64,000 nucleotides of DNA from Pseudothermotoga hypogea DSM 11164 = NBRC 106472 (GTDB lineage Bacteria; Thermotogota; Thermotogae; Thermotogales; DSM-5069), in the NCBI RefSeq assembly GCF_000816145.1, contig NZ_CP007141.1, positions 806,001 to 870,000 on the forward strand. Reading direction: 5' to 3'. The position numbers and the translations under genes were made by a program. The notes beneath the pieces were generated by a model. It did no database searches and had not been told where the DNA came from. It saw only the letters and a list, made by a program, of their open reading frames with translations. Numbering within the stretch: position 1 is the stretch's first letter; each line of letters starts with the position of its first letter. Positions 36,269 through 45,398 of this stretch are shown one piece after another.

Positions 36269-36868
36269 ATGAACGAAAAAGTTGGCAACATATTCAGAAG
36301 AACGATTTTCTTTGAAAATCCCGTGATCGTCCAAATACTCGGCATATGCTCGACCTTGGCGGTGACGAACAAACTCTTGAACACTTTGATCATGTGCATC
36401 GGCTTGACGATGACCACTTCTTTGTCGTCCTTGAGCGTTTCTTTGATGCGAAGGATGATACCGAGAAAGGTGCGCATGATAGTGGAAGTTTTCTCCATAG
36501 CCTTTTACGTGATCATCTTTGACCTTTTCTTGAAGGCTTACTTGCCGGAGATATCCGTGGCCTTGGGGCCGTACGTGGGCTTGATCATCACCAATTGCAT
36601 AGTCATGGGTAGGACGGAGGCCTACGCACTCGCCAACTCCCCAATGATGTCCTTCCTCGATGGGCTGGGATCTGGACTTGGTTATTCTCTCATACTCTTG
36701 ATCGTGGCGACCATAAGAGAGATCCTTGGTTTTGGTTCTCTGTTTGGATTCAGGATCTTCGGGGAAAACTTCGTGAACTGGACGATCATGGTGATGCCAG
36801 CGAGCGCCTTCTTCGTCTTGGCGGTCATTCTTTGGATCTTCAAAGCCATGATGATCAAGAAGAGGTGA
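36269..36868 (+). CDS. rnfE: RNF/NQR complex subunit E (RnfE/NqrD)
   Basis: Membrane protein of 199 residues with about six helices. The conserved helix break with Cys (ITNCIVMGR) is present; in NQR the cysteines of NqrD and NqrE bind a shared iron centre within the membrane. ENPVIVQILGICSTLAVTN is the family N-terminus. It starts four bases after rnfG. Confidence 0.93.
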   Translation: MNEKVGNIFRRTIFFENPVIVQILGICSTLAVTNKLLNTLIMCIGLTMTTSLSSLSVSLMRRMIPRKVRMIVEVFSIAFYVIIFDLFLKAYLPEISVALGPYVGLIITNCIVMGRTEAYALANSPMMSFLDGLGSGLGYSLILLIVATIREILGFGSLFGFRIFGENFVNWTIMVMPASAFFVLAVILWIFKAMMIKKR

Positions 36869-36873
36869 GGTCC

Positions 36874-37464
36874 ATGGGTGAGATCAGCCCATTCGTTCTT
36901 TTCTTAGGTTCGATTTTCACTGGGAACATGGTCTTGTCATACTTTCTGGGAATGTGTTCTTTCATATCGGTTTCAAAAGAGATCAAGACCGCGAACGGTT
37001 TGGGAATGGCTGTGATTTTCGTCATGACTGTGACCACAGCGATAAACCACGTTGTGTACCACAACCTCTTGGTACCGTTCGGCTTGGAGTACCTCACATA
37101 CATAGTTTTCATAATCGTCATAGCTGCGTTCGTTCAAGTGCTCGAAATGGCCATAGACAGATTTTCACCAACGCTTTACATGAACCTTGGGATCTTCTTG
37201 CCTTTGATCACTGTGAATTGCGCAATTTTGGGGATCGCTCTGTTCATGGTGGTCAGAAACTATGGACTCATTCAGTCCATCTTCTTTGGTCTCGGCTCAG
37301 GTGTGGGTTGGTGGCTTGCAATCGTTGCCCTTGCAGCCATAAGGATGAGGCTAAGAGAACAGGACATACCGGTGCCTTTGAGGGGAGCTGGGATAACCTT
37401 GATCATCATAGGTATCATGGCCCTGGCGTTCATAGGATTCTCTGGTGTTTTCAAACTTCAGTGA
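36874..37464 (+). CDS. rnfA: RNF/NQR complex subunit A (RnfA/NqrE)
   Basis: Membrane protein of 196 residues, homologous to RnfE and inserted in inverted topology in the complex. The Cys motif TVNCAILG, partner of the Cys in subunit E, is present, and the N-terminal Cys segment YFLGMCSFISVS also matches. The start ATG 36874 follows GAGGTCC, not the longer frame at 36832. Its 3' end is close to the start of the NqrF-type gene. Confidence 0.92.
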   Translation: MGEISPFVLFLGSIFTGNMVLSYFLGMCSFISVSKEIKTANGLGMAVIFVMTVTTAINHVVYHNLLVPFGLEYLTYIVFIIVIAAFVQVLEMAIDRFSPTLYMNLGIFLPLITVNCAILGIALFMVVRNYGLIQSIFFGLGSGVGWWLAIVALAAIRMRLREQDIPVPLRGAGITLIIIGIMALAFIGFSGVFKLQ

Positions 37465-37468
37465 GGTG

Positions 37469-38575
37469 ATGAGATTGCTCGCAACGATACTCGTTCTATC
37501 GGCTGTGTCGGTCTCTTTAACCGGTTTAGTCGTACTCGCCGACAAGTTCATAAACAACTATGGGGAAGTCGAGATAGATGTGAACGATGGGAAAAAGAAA
37601 TTCAAAGTGAAGGGTGGCTCGTCTCTGCTCAGTTCACTCGCCGAAGGCAAAATATTCGTCCCATCTGCTTGTGGTGGCAAGGGAAGCTGTGGCTTGTGCA
37701 AAGTGAAGGTTTTGAGCGACGTTGGTCCCATCCTACCCACCGAGGCACCGTACCTTTCAAAAGACGAAGTCGCACAGAACGTTAGACTCTCCTGTCAAGT
37801 GAAAGTGAAGAAGGCGATAAAAGTTTGGTTGCCAGAGCATCTGTTCCAAATAAACGAGTATCGAGCGAAGGTCGAAAAAATCGTGGATCTAACGTACGAT
37901 ATAAAGGAGATAACTCTCAAGTTGATCGATCCCCCAACCATAGAATTCAAGGCGGGTCAGTACATCCAGCTGATCATACCTCCCTACGGTGATGTGAAAG
38001 AGCCAATCATGAGGGCTTATTCGATGTCTTCACAACCATCGGTGAAAGACAGAATAGAACTGATCATAAGAAAAGTTCCAGGTGGCTTGGCTACAACCTA
38101 CATCCACGAACATCTCAAAGTTGGTGAAGAGCTGAAGTTCATCGGCCCGTTCGGCGAGTTCTACTTGAGAGAATCCAACTCCAAGATCATCGCCATAGCT
38201 GGTGGATCGGGCATGGCACCCATAAGATCCATCATACTCGATATGTACGAAAAGAAAATAGAGAGGGAAACTTATTTCTTCTTCGGAGCAAGATCGAAGA
38301 GAGATCTCTTCTATGTCGATTTCTTCAAAAATTTGGAGAAACTTTATCCGAGCTTTCATTTCATACCTGCTCTGTCAGAACCTAAGCCCGAAGACAACTG
38401 GGAAGGTGAGGTTGGCCTCATCCCGCAGGTGGTAGAAAGATACCTTGACAGATTCTCTCCAGATCAAGTTGAAGCTTATCTTTGTGGAAGCCCCGGCATG
38501 ATAAACGCCTCGATCGAAGTTTTGAAAAAGTTCGGTCTCAAAGAGGAAAAGATCTTCTACGACAAATTCGCATGA
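37469..38575 (+). CDS. nqrF: NqrF-type NADH dehydrogenase subunit (2Fe-2S, FAD)
   Basis: Protein of 368 residues. An N-terminal helix (about 3-24) anchors it. A plant-type 2Fe-2S domain follows, with Cys68, 74, 77 (ACGGKGSCGLCK) and Cys109 (RLSCQ). Next come an FAD domain with RAYSMSSQPS and an NAD-binding domain with AGGSGMAPIRS and CGSPGMINA. This is the NADH entry subunit of Na+-NQR, and it is not found in ordinary RNF, which uses RnfC and RnfB. The start is ATG 37469 or, by ribosome-site spacing to GAGGTG, TTG 37475. Neither NqrA nor RnfC/RnfB lies in the window, so the operon is unusual. Confidence 0.92.
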   Translation: MRLLATILVLSAVSVSLTGLVVLADKFINNYGEVEIDVNDGKKKFKVKGGSSLLSSLAEGKIFVPSACGGKGSCGLCKVKVLSDVGPILPTEAPYLSKDEVAQNVRLSCQVKVKKAIKVWLPEHLFQINEYRAKVEKIVDLTYDIKEITLKLIDPPTIEFKAGQYIQLIIPPYGDVKEPIMRAYSMSSQPSVKDRIELIIRKVPGGLATTYIHEHLKVGEELKFIGPFGEFYLRESNSKIIAIAGGSGMAPIRSIILDMYEKKIERETYFFFGARSKRDLFYVDFFKNLEKLYPSFHFIPALSEPKPEDNWEGEVGLIPQVVERYLDRFSPDQVEAYLCGSPGMINASIEVLKKFGLKEEKIFYDKFA

Positions 38576-38589
38576 AGGGGGGGAAAGAT

Positions 38590-39045
38590 GTGAAGCAAAC
38601 CCCTGATTTGGAAAAAGTGCAAGAGAGAATGAAACCCGGTGTGATAAGCAGTTATGGCTTTCTGGGGACGGACGATCGAAAACTCATCGATATACTCGAC
38701 GAAGACGACAAAAAGGTGACCGCGCTCGGGCTCACGCACCAAAAGATAGCCGATAGGCTGCAATATTTCTATGAAAAAGCCAAACATGCCACTGGAAGTT
38801 GGGTAACTGTCGACGAACACTTCGCCGTGTACGTGGATGATGTGAGAGGGTACATGCCGTGCCCGTTCGGTGATCCCGGACTGTATCCAAAAAACTACGT
38901 GATCGTCGAAAACAAGAAGATCAACGAAAGATTGATCTTCTCTTATCTTTCGATCCACTTAATAAGAGAACACGGCTTTTACCAAGGCAGAGGTTCACCT
39001 TTCAGGATCGATCCAGAAGCCGCCAAGAGGATTTTGGAGATGTGA
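38590..39045 (+). CDS. Conserved-looking protein after nqrF, function unknown
   Basis: Protein of 151 residues. The start GTG 38590 has AGGGGGGG eight bases upstream; ATG 38572 overlaps the nqrF stop and would add six residues. It is soluble, with no signal peptide and one Cys in the motif GYMPCPFGDPGLYPKNYV. The rest is mixed alpha/beta, ending FRIDPEAAKRILEM. I recognise no family. Coupling to the NQR-like operon suggests a link with that complex, for example in assembly, but there is no direct evidence. Confidence 0.6.
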   Translation: MKQTPDLEKVQERMKPGVISSYGFLGTDDRKLIDILDEDDKKVTALGLTHQKIADRLQYFYEKAKHATGSWVTVDEHFAVYVDDVRGYMPCPFGDPGLYPKNYVIVENKKINERLIFSYLSIHLIREHGFYQGRGSPFRIDPEAAKRILEM

Positions 39046-39115
39046 ACTGCTTTGTTGCATTCGTCTCGGCGCAAGCAATCAAGAGTAAGAAACTGTCACA
39101 GCTGGTCGAGTTCAT

Positions 39116-39144
39116 ATAAAAAAAGAGGAGCTTACGCTCCTCTT
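39116..39144 (-). terminator. clpC terminator
   Basis: The stem AAGAGGAGC / GCTCCTCTT has a four-base loop. On the minus strand it is followed by a T7 run and touches the clpC stop codon. It also separates clpC from the convergent NQR operon. Confidence 0.88.
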
Positions 39145-41525
39145 CATTGCTTTTTGACCAATTCTCTGGCGACTTCCAGCTTCAGTTCACCGTCTCTGTA
39201 ATCCACTCGAACAGTTTGACCTTCTTTCACCTCGCCCGCGATGATCAACTTCGCGAGCGGTGTTTCAATCTCTCTTTCGATGAGCCTTCTGAGTGGTCTT
39301 GCACCGAAGATCGGATCGTGTCCCCTCTCCGCGAGGTACTCCTTGGCCTGTTCGGTTATGACGAGTTCGATCTTCTTGTCCTTCAACCTCGAACCGAGCT
39401 TCTTGATCATTATCTCGACGATCTGCTTCATGTGCTCCTTCGTCAAAGGCTTGAACACGATCACGTGATCCAACCTGTTTATGAACTCCGGTCTGAAGTA
39501 GCGTTTCAATTCCTCACGCACACGTTCCTCGAGTTCTTCGAACCTCTTACCTTGCCTGACGTATTCAAGTATCAAATCGCTCGCGATGTTGCTCGTCATG
39601 ATAACTATGGTGTTTCTGAAATCGACCACGTTTCCTTTCGAATCTGTCAATCTTCCATCGTCCATGATCTGTAAAAGGACATTGAACACATCCGGGTGGG
39701 CCTTCTCGATCTCGTCCATCAGGACCACGGAGTACGGCCTTCTGCGCACTGCCTCGGTGAGTTGACCTCCCTCTTCGTAGCCGACGTATCCCGGTGGTGC
39801 TCCTATGAGCCTCGAAACGCTGTGTTTCTCCATGTACTCAGTCATGTCGATCCTGATCAACGCACTCTCGGTCCCAAACAGCACCTCTGCCAAAGTCTTG
39901 GCGAGCTCGGTCTTACCCACACCTGTCGGCCCCAGGAACAGGAAAGTTCCGACTGGCCTGTTGGGGTCCTTGATCCCCGCTCTGGCCTTCCTTATGGCAT
40001 CTGCGACGACGCTGACGGCTTCCTCTTGGTCGACCAACCTCTCGTGGATGATCTCTTCCAGCTTGAGCAACCTCTCTTTCTCGGACTCCAGCATCTTTGA
40101 CACGGGAACCCCCGTCCAGGACTCCACGATCTCAGCGATCTTCTCGGCGGTGACGGTGGGTTTGCCACTCGTCAAAGAATCATGTTCGCTCTTCAACTTG
40201 AACAGTTCTTTCTTGAGTTCCGCAGCCTCTTTGTACATGGATTTGACGGTGTACTCGTCGATCTTTTCTTCGAGTTCTTTCATCTTCTTTTCCATTTCAC
40301 GAATCTTTTTCTCGTCCTTCCCCTGCTTGGTCGAAGCCATCTTCACTCTTGCAGCCGCTTCATCGATCAAGTCGATCGCCTTGTCTGGTAAGAACCTGTC
40401 GGTGATGTACCTCGAAGAGAGCTTCGCCGCGGCCTCGATCGCTTCGTTATCTATCTTCACCTTGTGGTGATCCTCGTAGGTCTTCTTCAAGCCCTTCAGG
40501 ATCTCGATCGTTTCCTCTATCGAAGGTTCCTTGACCAAAACGGGTTGGAACCTTCTGGCGAGCGCTTTGTCCTTCTCGATGTGTTTTCTGTACTCGTCGA
40601 CCGTCGTGGCACCTATGACTCTTATGTCACCACGCGCGAGTGCTGGTTTCATCATGTTCGCAGCGTCAATCGCTCCCTCAGCCGCACCGGCACCAACCAA
40701 GGTGTGGATTTCGTCTATGAACAGAATCGTGTTCTCTTTCTGTTTCATGAGTTCGTCGAGAAACGATTTCAACCTCTCTTCGAACTCTCCCCTGTACTTG
40801 GTACCAGCGAGCATCCTTCCAAGATCAAGCATGAGTATCCTGAAGTTCTTCAACTGCTCAGGTACTTTTCCTTCGACGATCCTCTGGGCGAGCCCTTCAA
40901 CGATGGCCGTCTTTCCCACACCGGGATCGCCTATGAGGATCGGGTTGTTCTTCGTCTTCCTCATCAAGATCTCTATGACTCGCTCCACCTCTTTGTCTCG
41001 ACCTATGATGGGACCGATCTTTCCTTCCTTGGCCATCTTGGTCAAGTCCGTCGCATAGAGGTTCAACGAAGAACCTTCAGCAGCGAGTTCCTCGCTCTTT
41101 TCCTTAGCCTTCTGCAAAAGTTTTTCGTAATCAACACCGTGTTTCCTCAAGATCTGAGCAGCCTGTGATCTGCCTTCTCTGAGAAGGCCAAGCAAAAAGT
41201 GCAAAGGTCCGACGTCCTTTTGGTTGAACAACCTCGCCTCACGTCTTGCGAGCTCCAGAACGTACGAAAGCTCACTGGAAACGTAAACTTGATCTGAGAA
41301 ACCGTAGTATATGCCGTACTGTGATTCGACGCTTTCTTCAAGTTCTTCGGTGATCTTGTTCGTGTCGATTCCCAGTTCCTCGAGCAACTTCGCCGCTTCG
41401 TTGTTGCCATCGTACAGGATCTGAAGAAGAACGTGCTCAGGCTTGAGCAAGTTCTGATTGCTATCCTTGATATTCTCAATGGTTTTCTCGAAAATCTCCC
41501 TCATCTTTTCGTTGAGATTCCTCAT
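39144..41525 (-). CDS. clpC: ATP-dependent Clp protease ATPase subunit ClpC
   Basis: AAA+ unfoldase of 793 residues that feeds ClpP or acts as a disaggregase. Two N-terminal Clp repeats come first (residues 1-145). The first AAA domain has Walker A GDPGVGKT, a short UVR-like middle coil follows (KELEEKIDEYTVKSMYKEA), and the second AAA domain has Walker A GPTGVGKT and the FRPEFINRLD arginine finger segment. The short middle domain favours ClpC over ClpB. Its promoter region, 41526-41741, is shared with a divergent radical SAM gene. No ctsR or mcsB genes are nearby. Confidence 0.93.
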   Translation of the reverse strand: MRNLNEKMREIFEKTIENIKDSNQNLLKPEHVLLQILYDGNNEAAKLLEELGIDTNKITEELEESVESQYGIYYGFSDQVYVSSELSYVLELARREARLFNQKDVGPLHFLLGLLREGRSQAAQILRKHGVDYEKLLQKAKEKSEELAAEGSSLNLYATDLTKMAKEGKIGPIIGRDKEVERVIEILMRKTKNNPILIGDPGVGKTAIVEGLAQRIVEGKVPEQLKNFRILMLDLGRMLAGTKYRGEFEERLKSFLDELMKQKENTILFIDEIHTLVGAGAAEGAIDAANMMKPALARGDIRVIGATTVDEYRKHIEKDKALARRFQPVLVKEPSIEETIEILKGLKKTYEDHHKVKIDNEAIEAAAKLSSRYITDRFLPDKAIDLIDEAAARVKMASTKQGKDEKKIREMEKKMKELEEKIDEYTVKSMYKEAAELKKELFKLKSEHDSLTSGKPTVTAEKIAEIVESWTGVPVSKMLESEKERLLKLEEIIHERLVDQEEAVSVVADAIRKARAGIKDPNRPVGTFLFLGPTGVGKTELAKTLAEVLFGTESALIRIDMTEYMEKHSVSRLIGAPPGYVGYEEGGQLTEAVRRRPYSVVLMDEIEKAHPDVFNVLLQIMDDGRLTDSKGNVVDFRNTIVIMTSNIASDLILEYVRQGKRFEELEERVREELKRYFRPEFINRLDHVIVFKPLTKEHMKQIVEIMIKKLGSRLKDKKIELVITEQAKEYLAERGHDPIFGARPLRRLIEREIETPLAKLIIAGEVKEGQTVRVDYRDGELKLEVARELVKKQ

Positions 41526-41714
41526 GATGACACCTCCGAAGCATAATTTAGCAGAGTATTCTTACGAGCGCTAAACATACAAGTGACAGTATATAAACAT
41601 AAGAGTGACACACATGTGAAAACACGATCTACGAAGGACAAGCTGGGCCATTTCTCCATCGAAGCGGGGAAGGTTCAATTGGATTTTCATCTCTGCGCTC
41701 GCCTTGCTAACTTA

Positions 41715-41720
41715 TATAAT
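41715..41720 (+). promoter_or_regulatory. Candidate -10 box of the radical SAM gene
   Basis: A perfect TATAAT lies 21 bases before ATG 41742 with AAGGGAGG between them. No clear -35 hexamer is present. The rest of 41526-41741 is otherwise empty apart from the clpC upstream region. Confidence 0.45.
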
Positions 41721-41741
41721 AGCAGCAAGGGAGGATTCAAC

Positions 41742-43091
41742 ATGAAGGTTCTTCTGATCAACCCAGCGCACAAGGGTTACTATTTCAGACTCGGAGCAAT
41801 CTATCCACCGCTCGGATTGATGTACATCAGTTCCGTTTTGAAACGTGCGAACCATCCCGTGACGCTCATCGACATGAACGTTCAGCCTTTCGACTGGCAA
41901 AAATTCGACTATTCAGACTTCGATGTTGTCGGTATCTCAGTCGACACACCGAGGTTCCCACTCGCAAAACAAATCGCACTGAGAGCAAAAAATCATGGAG
42001 TGATCACGGTGCTCGGTGGACCTCACGCGACCGCCGAGTACGAGAGCATACTTAAAGAAGGAATATGTGACTACGTTGTTCTGGGGGAAGGAGAACGCAC
42101 TTTTCTGCAGTTGATCGAATCGCTTGAGCGTGGAGAACCACATCCCCAAATAGGTGGTCTGGCCTATCTGTCGGAAGGTGAAGTTTTTGCCAGACCACCT
42201 GAATTTGTGCAGAGCCTCGACGAATTGCCATTTCCGGACAGAGAAAATGTGAAGCTCTACAAGACAAAGTTCTGTGGTCAACCAGCAACGAGCATGATCA
42301 CCTCGCGTGGTTGTCCGTTCGACTGCGAATTCTGCAGCGCCTCTCAGTTCATGGGCCGCCGGATCAGAGAGAGAAGTGTGGAAAACGTGCTGGAGGAACT
42401 CGAGCTCATCAAAAAGATGGATTACGGCTCGGTGATCTTCTTCGACGACAACTTCACGCTGAATGCGAAGAAAACGATCGAACTGTGTGAAGGAATGCTG
42501 AAAAGGAACCTCAACTTCCGTTGGTGGGCGTTTGCACGAGCAGATGAACTTCTGAACAGAGAAGATCTACTCGAAGCGATGTCGAAGTCCGGTTGCAAGA
42601 TGCTCTTCATTGGTTTTGAGAGCGCTGAGGACAAGGTCTTGAAAGAATACAAGAAAGGATTGTCGAGTTCGATCGCATTCGAGGTCATCAAGCTCTTGAA
42701 GAAGTACAAGATCGATGTGTTCGCAAGTTTTGTCATCGGCGCGCTCAGCGACACAAAGGAATCGATCATGAAAACCGTTCAGTTAGCCAAGAAACTGAAG
42801 GCATCGATCGTGCAATTTTCGATTTTGACTCCTTATCCTGGAACAAGACTCTACGAAAGACTCAAAAGTAAGATCTTGTCCAAGAACTTCTCCTTGTACG
42901 ATGGCACCCACTTGGTCTTCGAACATCCAAATTTTTCTCCATCTGAGCTGAAAAAGCTTTTCGTTAAGGCTTATTATTGTGTCTACACTTCACCGAGAAT
43001 GATCTTCACGCGTGGCATTCCTTTTCTTTTGAAACTCTTGAAAAACCGAGGAAAAGACGAAAGCTACGATCTTCGCTTTGGCGAGACTTGA
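41742..43091 (+). CDS. B12-binding-domain radical SAM protein
   Basis: Protein of 449 residues. The N-terminal 150 residues form a Rossmann-like cobalamin-binding-type domain (KVLLINPAH, GGPHATAEYE, VVLGEGERTF). The radical SAM domain follows, with C-x3-C-x2-C at Cys191, 195 and 198 (CPFDCEFCSAS). The pattern matches the large class that includes BchE-like and methyltransferase-like enzymes. The base-off His motif (DxHxxG) is not seen, so cobalamin may bind base-off without His or not at all. The start ATG 41742 is preferred over the long GTG frame at 41583. Substrate unknown. Confidence 0.85.
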   Translation: MKVLLINPAHKGYYFRLGAIYPPLGLMYISSVLKRANHPVTLIDMNVQPFDWQKFDYSDFDVVGISVDTPRFPLAKQIALRAKNHGVITVLGGPHATAEYESILKEGICDYVVLGEGERTFLQLIESLERGEPHPQIGGLAYLSEGEVFARPPEFVQSLDELPFPDRENVKLYKTKFCGQPATSMITSRGCPFDCEFCSASQFMGRRIRERSVENVLEELELIKKMDYGSVIFFDDNFTLNAKKTIELCEGMLKRNLNFRWWAFARADELLNREDLLEAMSKSGCKMLFIGFESAEDKVLKEYKKGLSSSIAFEVIKLLKKYKIDVFASFVIGALSDTKESIMKTVQLAKKLKASIVQFSILTPYPGTRLYERLKSKILSKNFSLYDGTHLVFEHPNFSPSELKKLFVKAYYCVYTSPRMIFTRGIPFLLKLLKNRGKDESYDLRFGET

Positions 43092-43108
43092 AGCTCGGAG
43101 GTGAAACT

Positions 43109-43867
43109 GTGCGTTTGGCGTTCTTGGGAGATGTTCATGCAAACTTGGAAGCGTTGAACGCAGTCTTGGAAGACATAGGCAAAAAGGGTGTCGATGAGAT
43201 CTTCTGCCTCGGCGATCTGGTCGGTTATGGACCAGATCCAGAAAATGTGGTTCAAGAGATCAAGAAAAAGAACATCAAAACCATCATGGGAAACTACGAC
43301 GATGCGGTTGGATACTCCAAACAAAGCTGTGGTTGTAGTTATTCTCCAGGAAGAGAAACAGAAGTTGGAGATGTCTCACTCAACTGGACCATAGAACACA
43401 CATCCCAAGAGACGAAGGATTTTCTCAAAAAACTTCCACGAAGACTCTCGTTCGAAGTGGAGAACGTCAAGTTTCTCTTGGTGCACGGAAGTCCCCTGGA
43501 TGAACTTTTAGAGTACGTCACACCGCAGATCGATCCAGACAGACTTCAAAAGATCGCTCAATCCACGAGTGAGGATATCATCGTGAACGGTCACACGCAC
43601 ATTCCCATGGTCAAGTGGGTCTTTGGAAAACTCGTGTTGAACCCCGGCAGCGTGGGAAGGCCAAAAGATGCTGATCCCAGAGCTTCATATATGATCGTCG
43701 AAGTCAAGAAAGGAACAGTTCAGGCTCAGATCGTGAGAGTTCCCTACGATGTGAAGAGGACCATCGAAAAGATCGCGAAGAACAACTTGCCGATGGAACT
43801 CGCCACAGTCCTCGCGTTGGGTCAAACCTTCGATATGGGCCCGGGGAAGGTCAACTTCTTCCTGTGA
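43109..43867 (+). CDS. Metallophosphoesterase (YfcE/MJ0936-like)
   Basis: Phosphoesterase of 252 residues with two-metal-site motifs GDVHAN (residues 7-12), GDLVGYGP, GNYDD and GHTHIP. The Cys-rich segment SKQSCGCSYS after GNYDD is unusual. Family members act on phosphodiesters or nucleotides such as diadenosine polyphosphates. GTG 43109 follows GGAGGTG; the frame before it is the shadow of the preceding gene. The gap after the radical SAM gene is 17 bases. Confidence 0.85.
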   Translation: MRLAFLGDVHANLEALNAVLEDIGKKGVDEIFCLGDLVGYGPDPENVVQEIKKKNIKTIMGNYDDAVGYSKQSCGCSYSPGRETEVGDVSLNWTIEHTSQETKDFLKKLPRRLSFEVENVKFLLVHGSPLDELLEYVTPQIDPDRLQKIAQSTSEDIIVNGHTHIPMVKWVFGKLVLNPGSVGRPKDADPRASYMIVEVKKGTVQAQIVRVPYDVKRTIEKIAKNNLPMELATVLALGQTFDMGPGKVNFFL

Positions 43868-43913
43868 ATGTGGTATAAAAAAGTTGAAGTCTTCTTCTTC
43901 GGAGGTGTTGAGC

Positions 43914-45110
43914 GTGCCAAAGATTTGGACAGAAAGAATCTTCACAGATCCTGAGGTTCACATCCTGAGAATAGACGACGATCACATTAAGTATTTCGAA
44001 GCAGTTTGGGATATTCCCGAAGGCATAAGTTACAACGCCTATCTTGTCAAGTTGAACGGTGCGAACATCTTGATCGACGGTTGGAAGAAGAACTACACAG
44101 ACGAGTTTCTCAAAGCTCTGTCCAGTTTGATAGACCCAAAGCAGATCACGCACATCATCGTGAACCACACCGAACCAGACCACAGCGGAACACTGCCTGA
44201 GACTTTGAAGCTCAACGAGAACAGAGCCAAGGTCATCGCCTCCAGCTTCGGTAAAAGACTTCTTGAATCTTTCTACGGTATAACCAATGTCGAAGTGGTT
44301 TCGGACAATCAAGAAATAGAAATCGCCGGCAGAAAGTTCAAATTCGTCATGACTCCTTGGCTCCATTGGCCAGACGCGATGGTCACACACGTGGACGGCA
44401 TTCTCTTCGGTTGCGACGTTGGGGGTGGTTATTCTCTTCCACCGATCATCGATGATTCGAACGAAAAGATCGTTGAAGAATACTTACCGTACGTCACGAA
44501 GTACATCGTCAACGTGATAGGACACTACAAAAACTACATCATCGAAGGTGCGAAAAAGTTATCCACACTTGAGATAAAAGCGATACTGCCTGGGCACGGA
44601 TTGATATGGAAAAGAGAACCTCAAAAACTCTTACAACACTATCTGAACGTGGCGAACGGTGTTGCTGAACCGAAAAAGATCTGCGTCATCTACGATTCAA
44701 TGTATGGTTTTGTCGATAGAATTATGAAGAGAGTGGTTGAGATCCTGCAGGCCAAAGGTTTCAGTACAATCGTCTACAAATTCTTGGACGAGGATCAGCC
44801 TTTCGAGAGCGAGATCTTGAAGGACATTCCAAGCAGCGCCGCACTCGTCTTCGGTGTCTCAACGTACGAGGCAGACATTCATCCAAAGATGAGGTACGTT
44901 CTATACGAGATCTTGGACAAGGCCAACTACGAAAAAACCGCCATCTTCTTCGGTGTCCACGGCTGGGCAGCGTCTGTGGAACTGACAGTGAAGAAGCTCT
45001 TGAAAGACTCCAAGTTCAAGTTCGTCTCCTTCGTCGAAACGAAAGGTGGCAAGATCGAAGAAGCAAAGATCGAACAGGCCATCGAGCAACTTCTCAAAGA
45101 ACTGGAGTGA
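43914..45110 (+). CDS. fprA: Flavodiiron protein (A-type oxygen/NO reductase)
   Basis: Enzyme of 398 residues that reduces O2 to water (and possibly NO) with electrons from rubredoxin. The N-terminal beta-lactamase-like domain holds the diiron ligands in NHTEPDHSG (H-x-E-x-D-H), LHWPDAM, GCDVGG and PGHG. A flavodoxin domain begins at KKICVIYDSMYGFVDRI near residue 263 and binds FMN. GTG 43914 has GGAGGTG seven bases before it. In T. maritima the equivalent gene is next to NADH:rubredoxin oxidoreductase. Here that neighbour is a decayed remnant. Confidence 0.95.
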   Translation: MPKIWTERIFTDPEVHILRIDDDHIKYFEAVWDIPEGISYNAYLVKLNGANILIDGWKKNYTDEFLKALSSLIDPKQITHIIVNHTEPDHSGTLPETLKLNENRAKVIASSFGKRLLESFYGITNVEVVSDNQEIEIAGRKFKFVMTPWLHWPDAMVTHVDGILFGCDVGGGYSLPPIIDDSNEKIVEEYLPYVTKYIVNVIGHYKNYIIEGAKKLSTLEIKAILPGHGLIWKREPQKLLQHYLNVANGVAEPKKICVIYDSMYGFVDRIMKRVVEILQAKGFSTIVYKFLDEDQPFESEILKDIPSSAALVFGVSTYEADIHPKMRYVLYEILDKANYEKTAIFFGVHGWAASVELTVKKLLKDSKFKFVSFVETKGGKIEEAKIEQAIEQLLKELE

Positions 45111-45115
45111 TACGA

Positions 45116-45359
45116 GTGAAGATCGCCGTGGGGGGATGGGTTGAACTCGCGAAAAACCTCGCGGAACACCACGAAGTGACGATCGTCGAGAAAGAGAACT
45201 TGGCATACCACACAAAACCCACGATGAGCCACTACATAATGGAAGATGGATCGAGGCCTCCTACAAAAACGGAAAGATCGTCGAAGTCGGGATCTTCGAA
45301 AACATGAAAAACGTACGAATGTGGAGGAAAAGCTCAAAGATTGAGAATTCATCTTGAAA
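45116..45359 (+). pseudogene. Gutted NADH:rubredoxin oxidoreductase-like gene
   Basis: Directly after the flavodiiron gene. The first 45 or so residues read VELAKNLAEHHEVTIVEK and then LAYHTKPTMSHYI, matching the N-terminus of FAD/NAD(P) oxidoreductases of the rubredoxin-reductase type. The GxGxxG loop is damaged (IAVGGW). Then in another frame, near 45250-45320, comes WIEASYKNGKIVEVG followed by IFENMKNVR. This matches the very C-terminal part of the T. maritima enzyme as I remember it, and a third frame near 45322-45345 reads VEEKLKD. About 250 internal residues are missing. The gene is therefore an internal-deletion remnant. Confidence 0.7.
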
Positions 45360-45398
45360 ACTCGGCGCTTCAAGATGTGCTATGATATTTCCATAGAA

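Noticed and set aside
41583-41741. Upstream extension of the B12-type radical SAM gene
   Set aside because: No ribosome site; the family N-terminus KVLLINPAH begins at ATG 41742 after AAGGGAGG.
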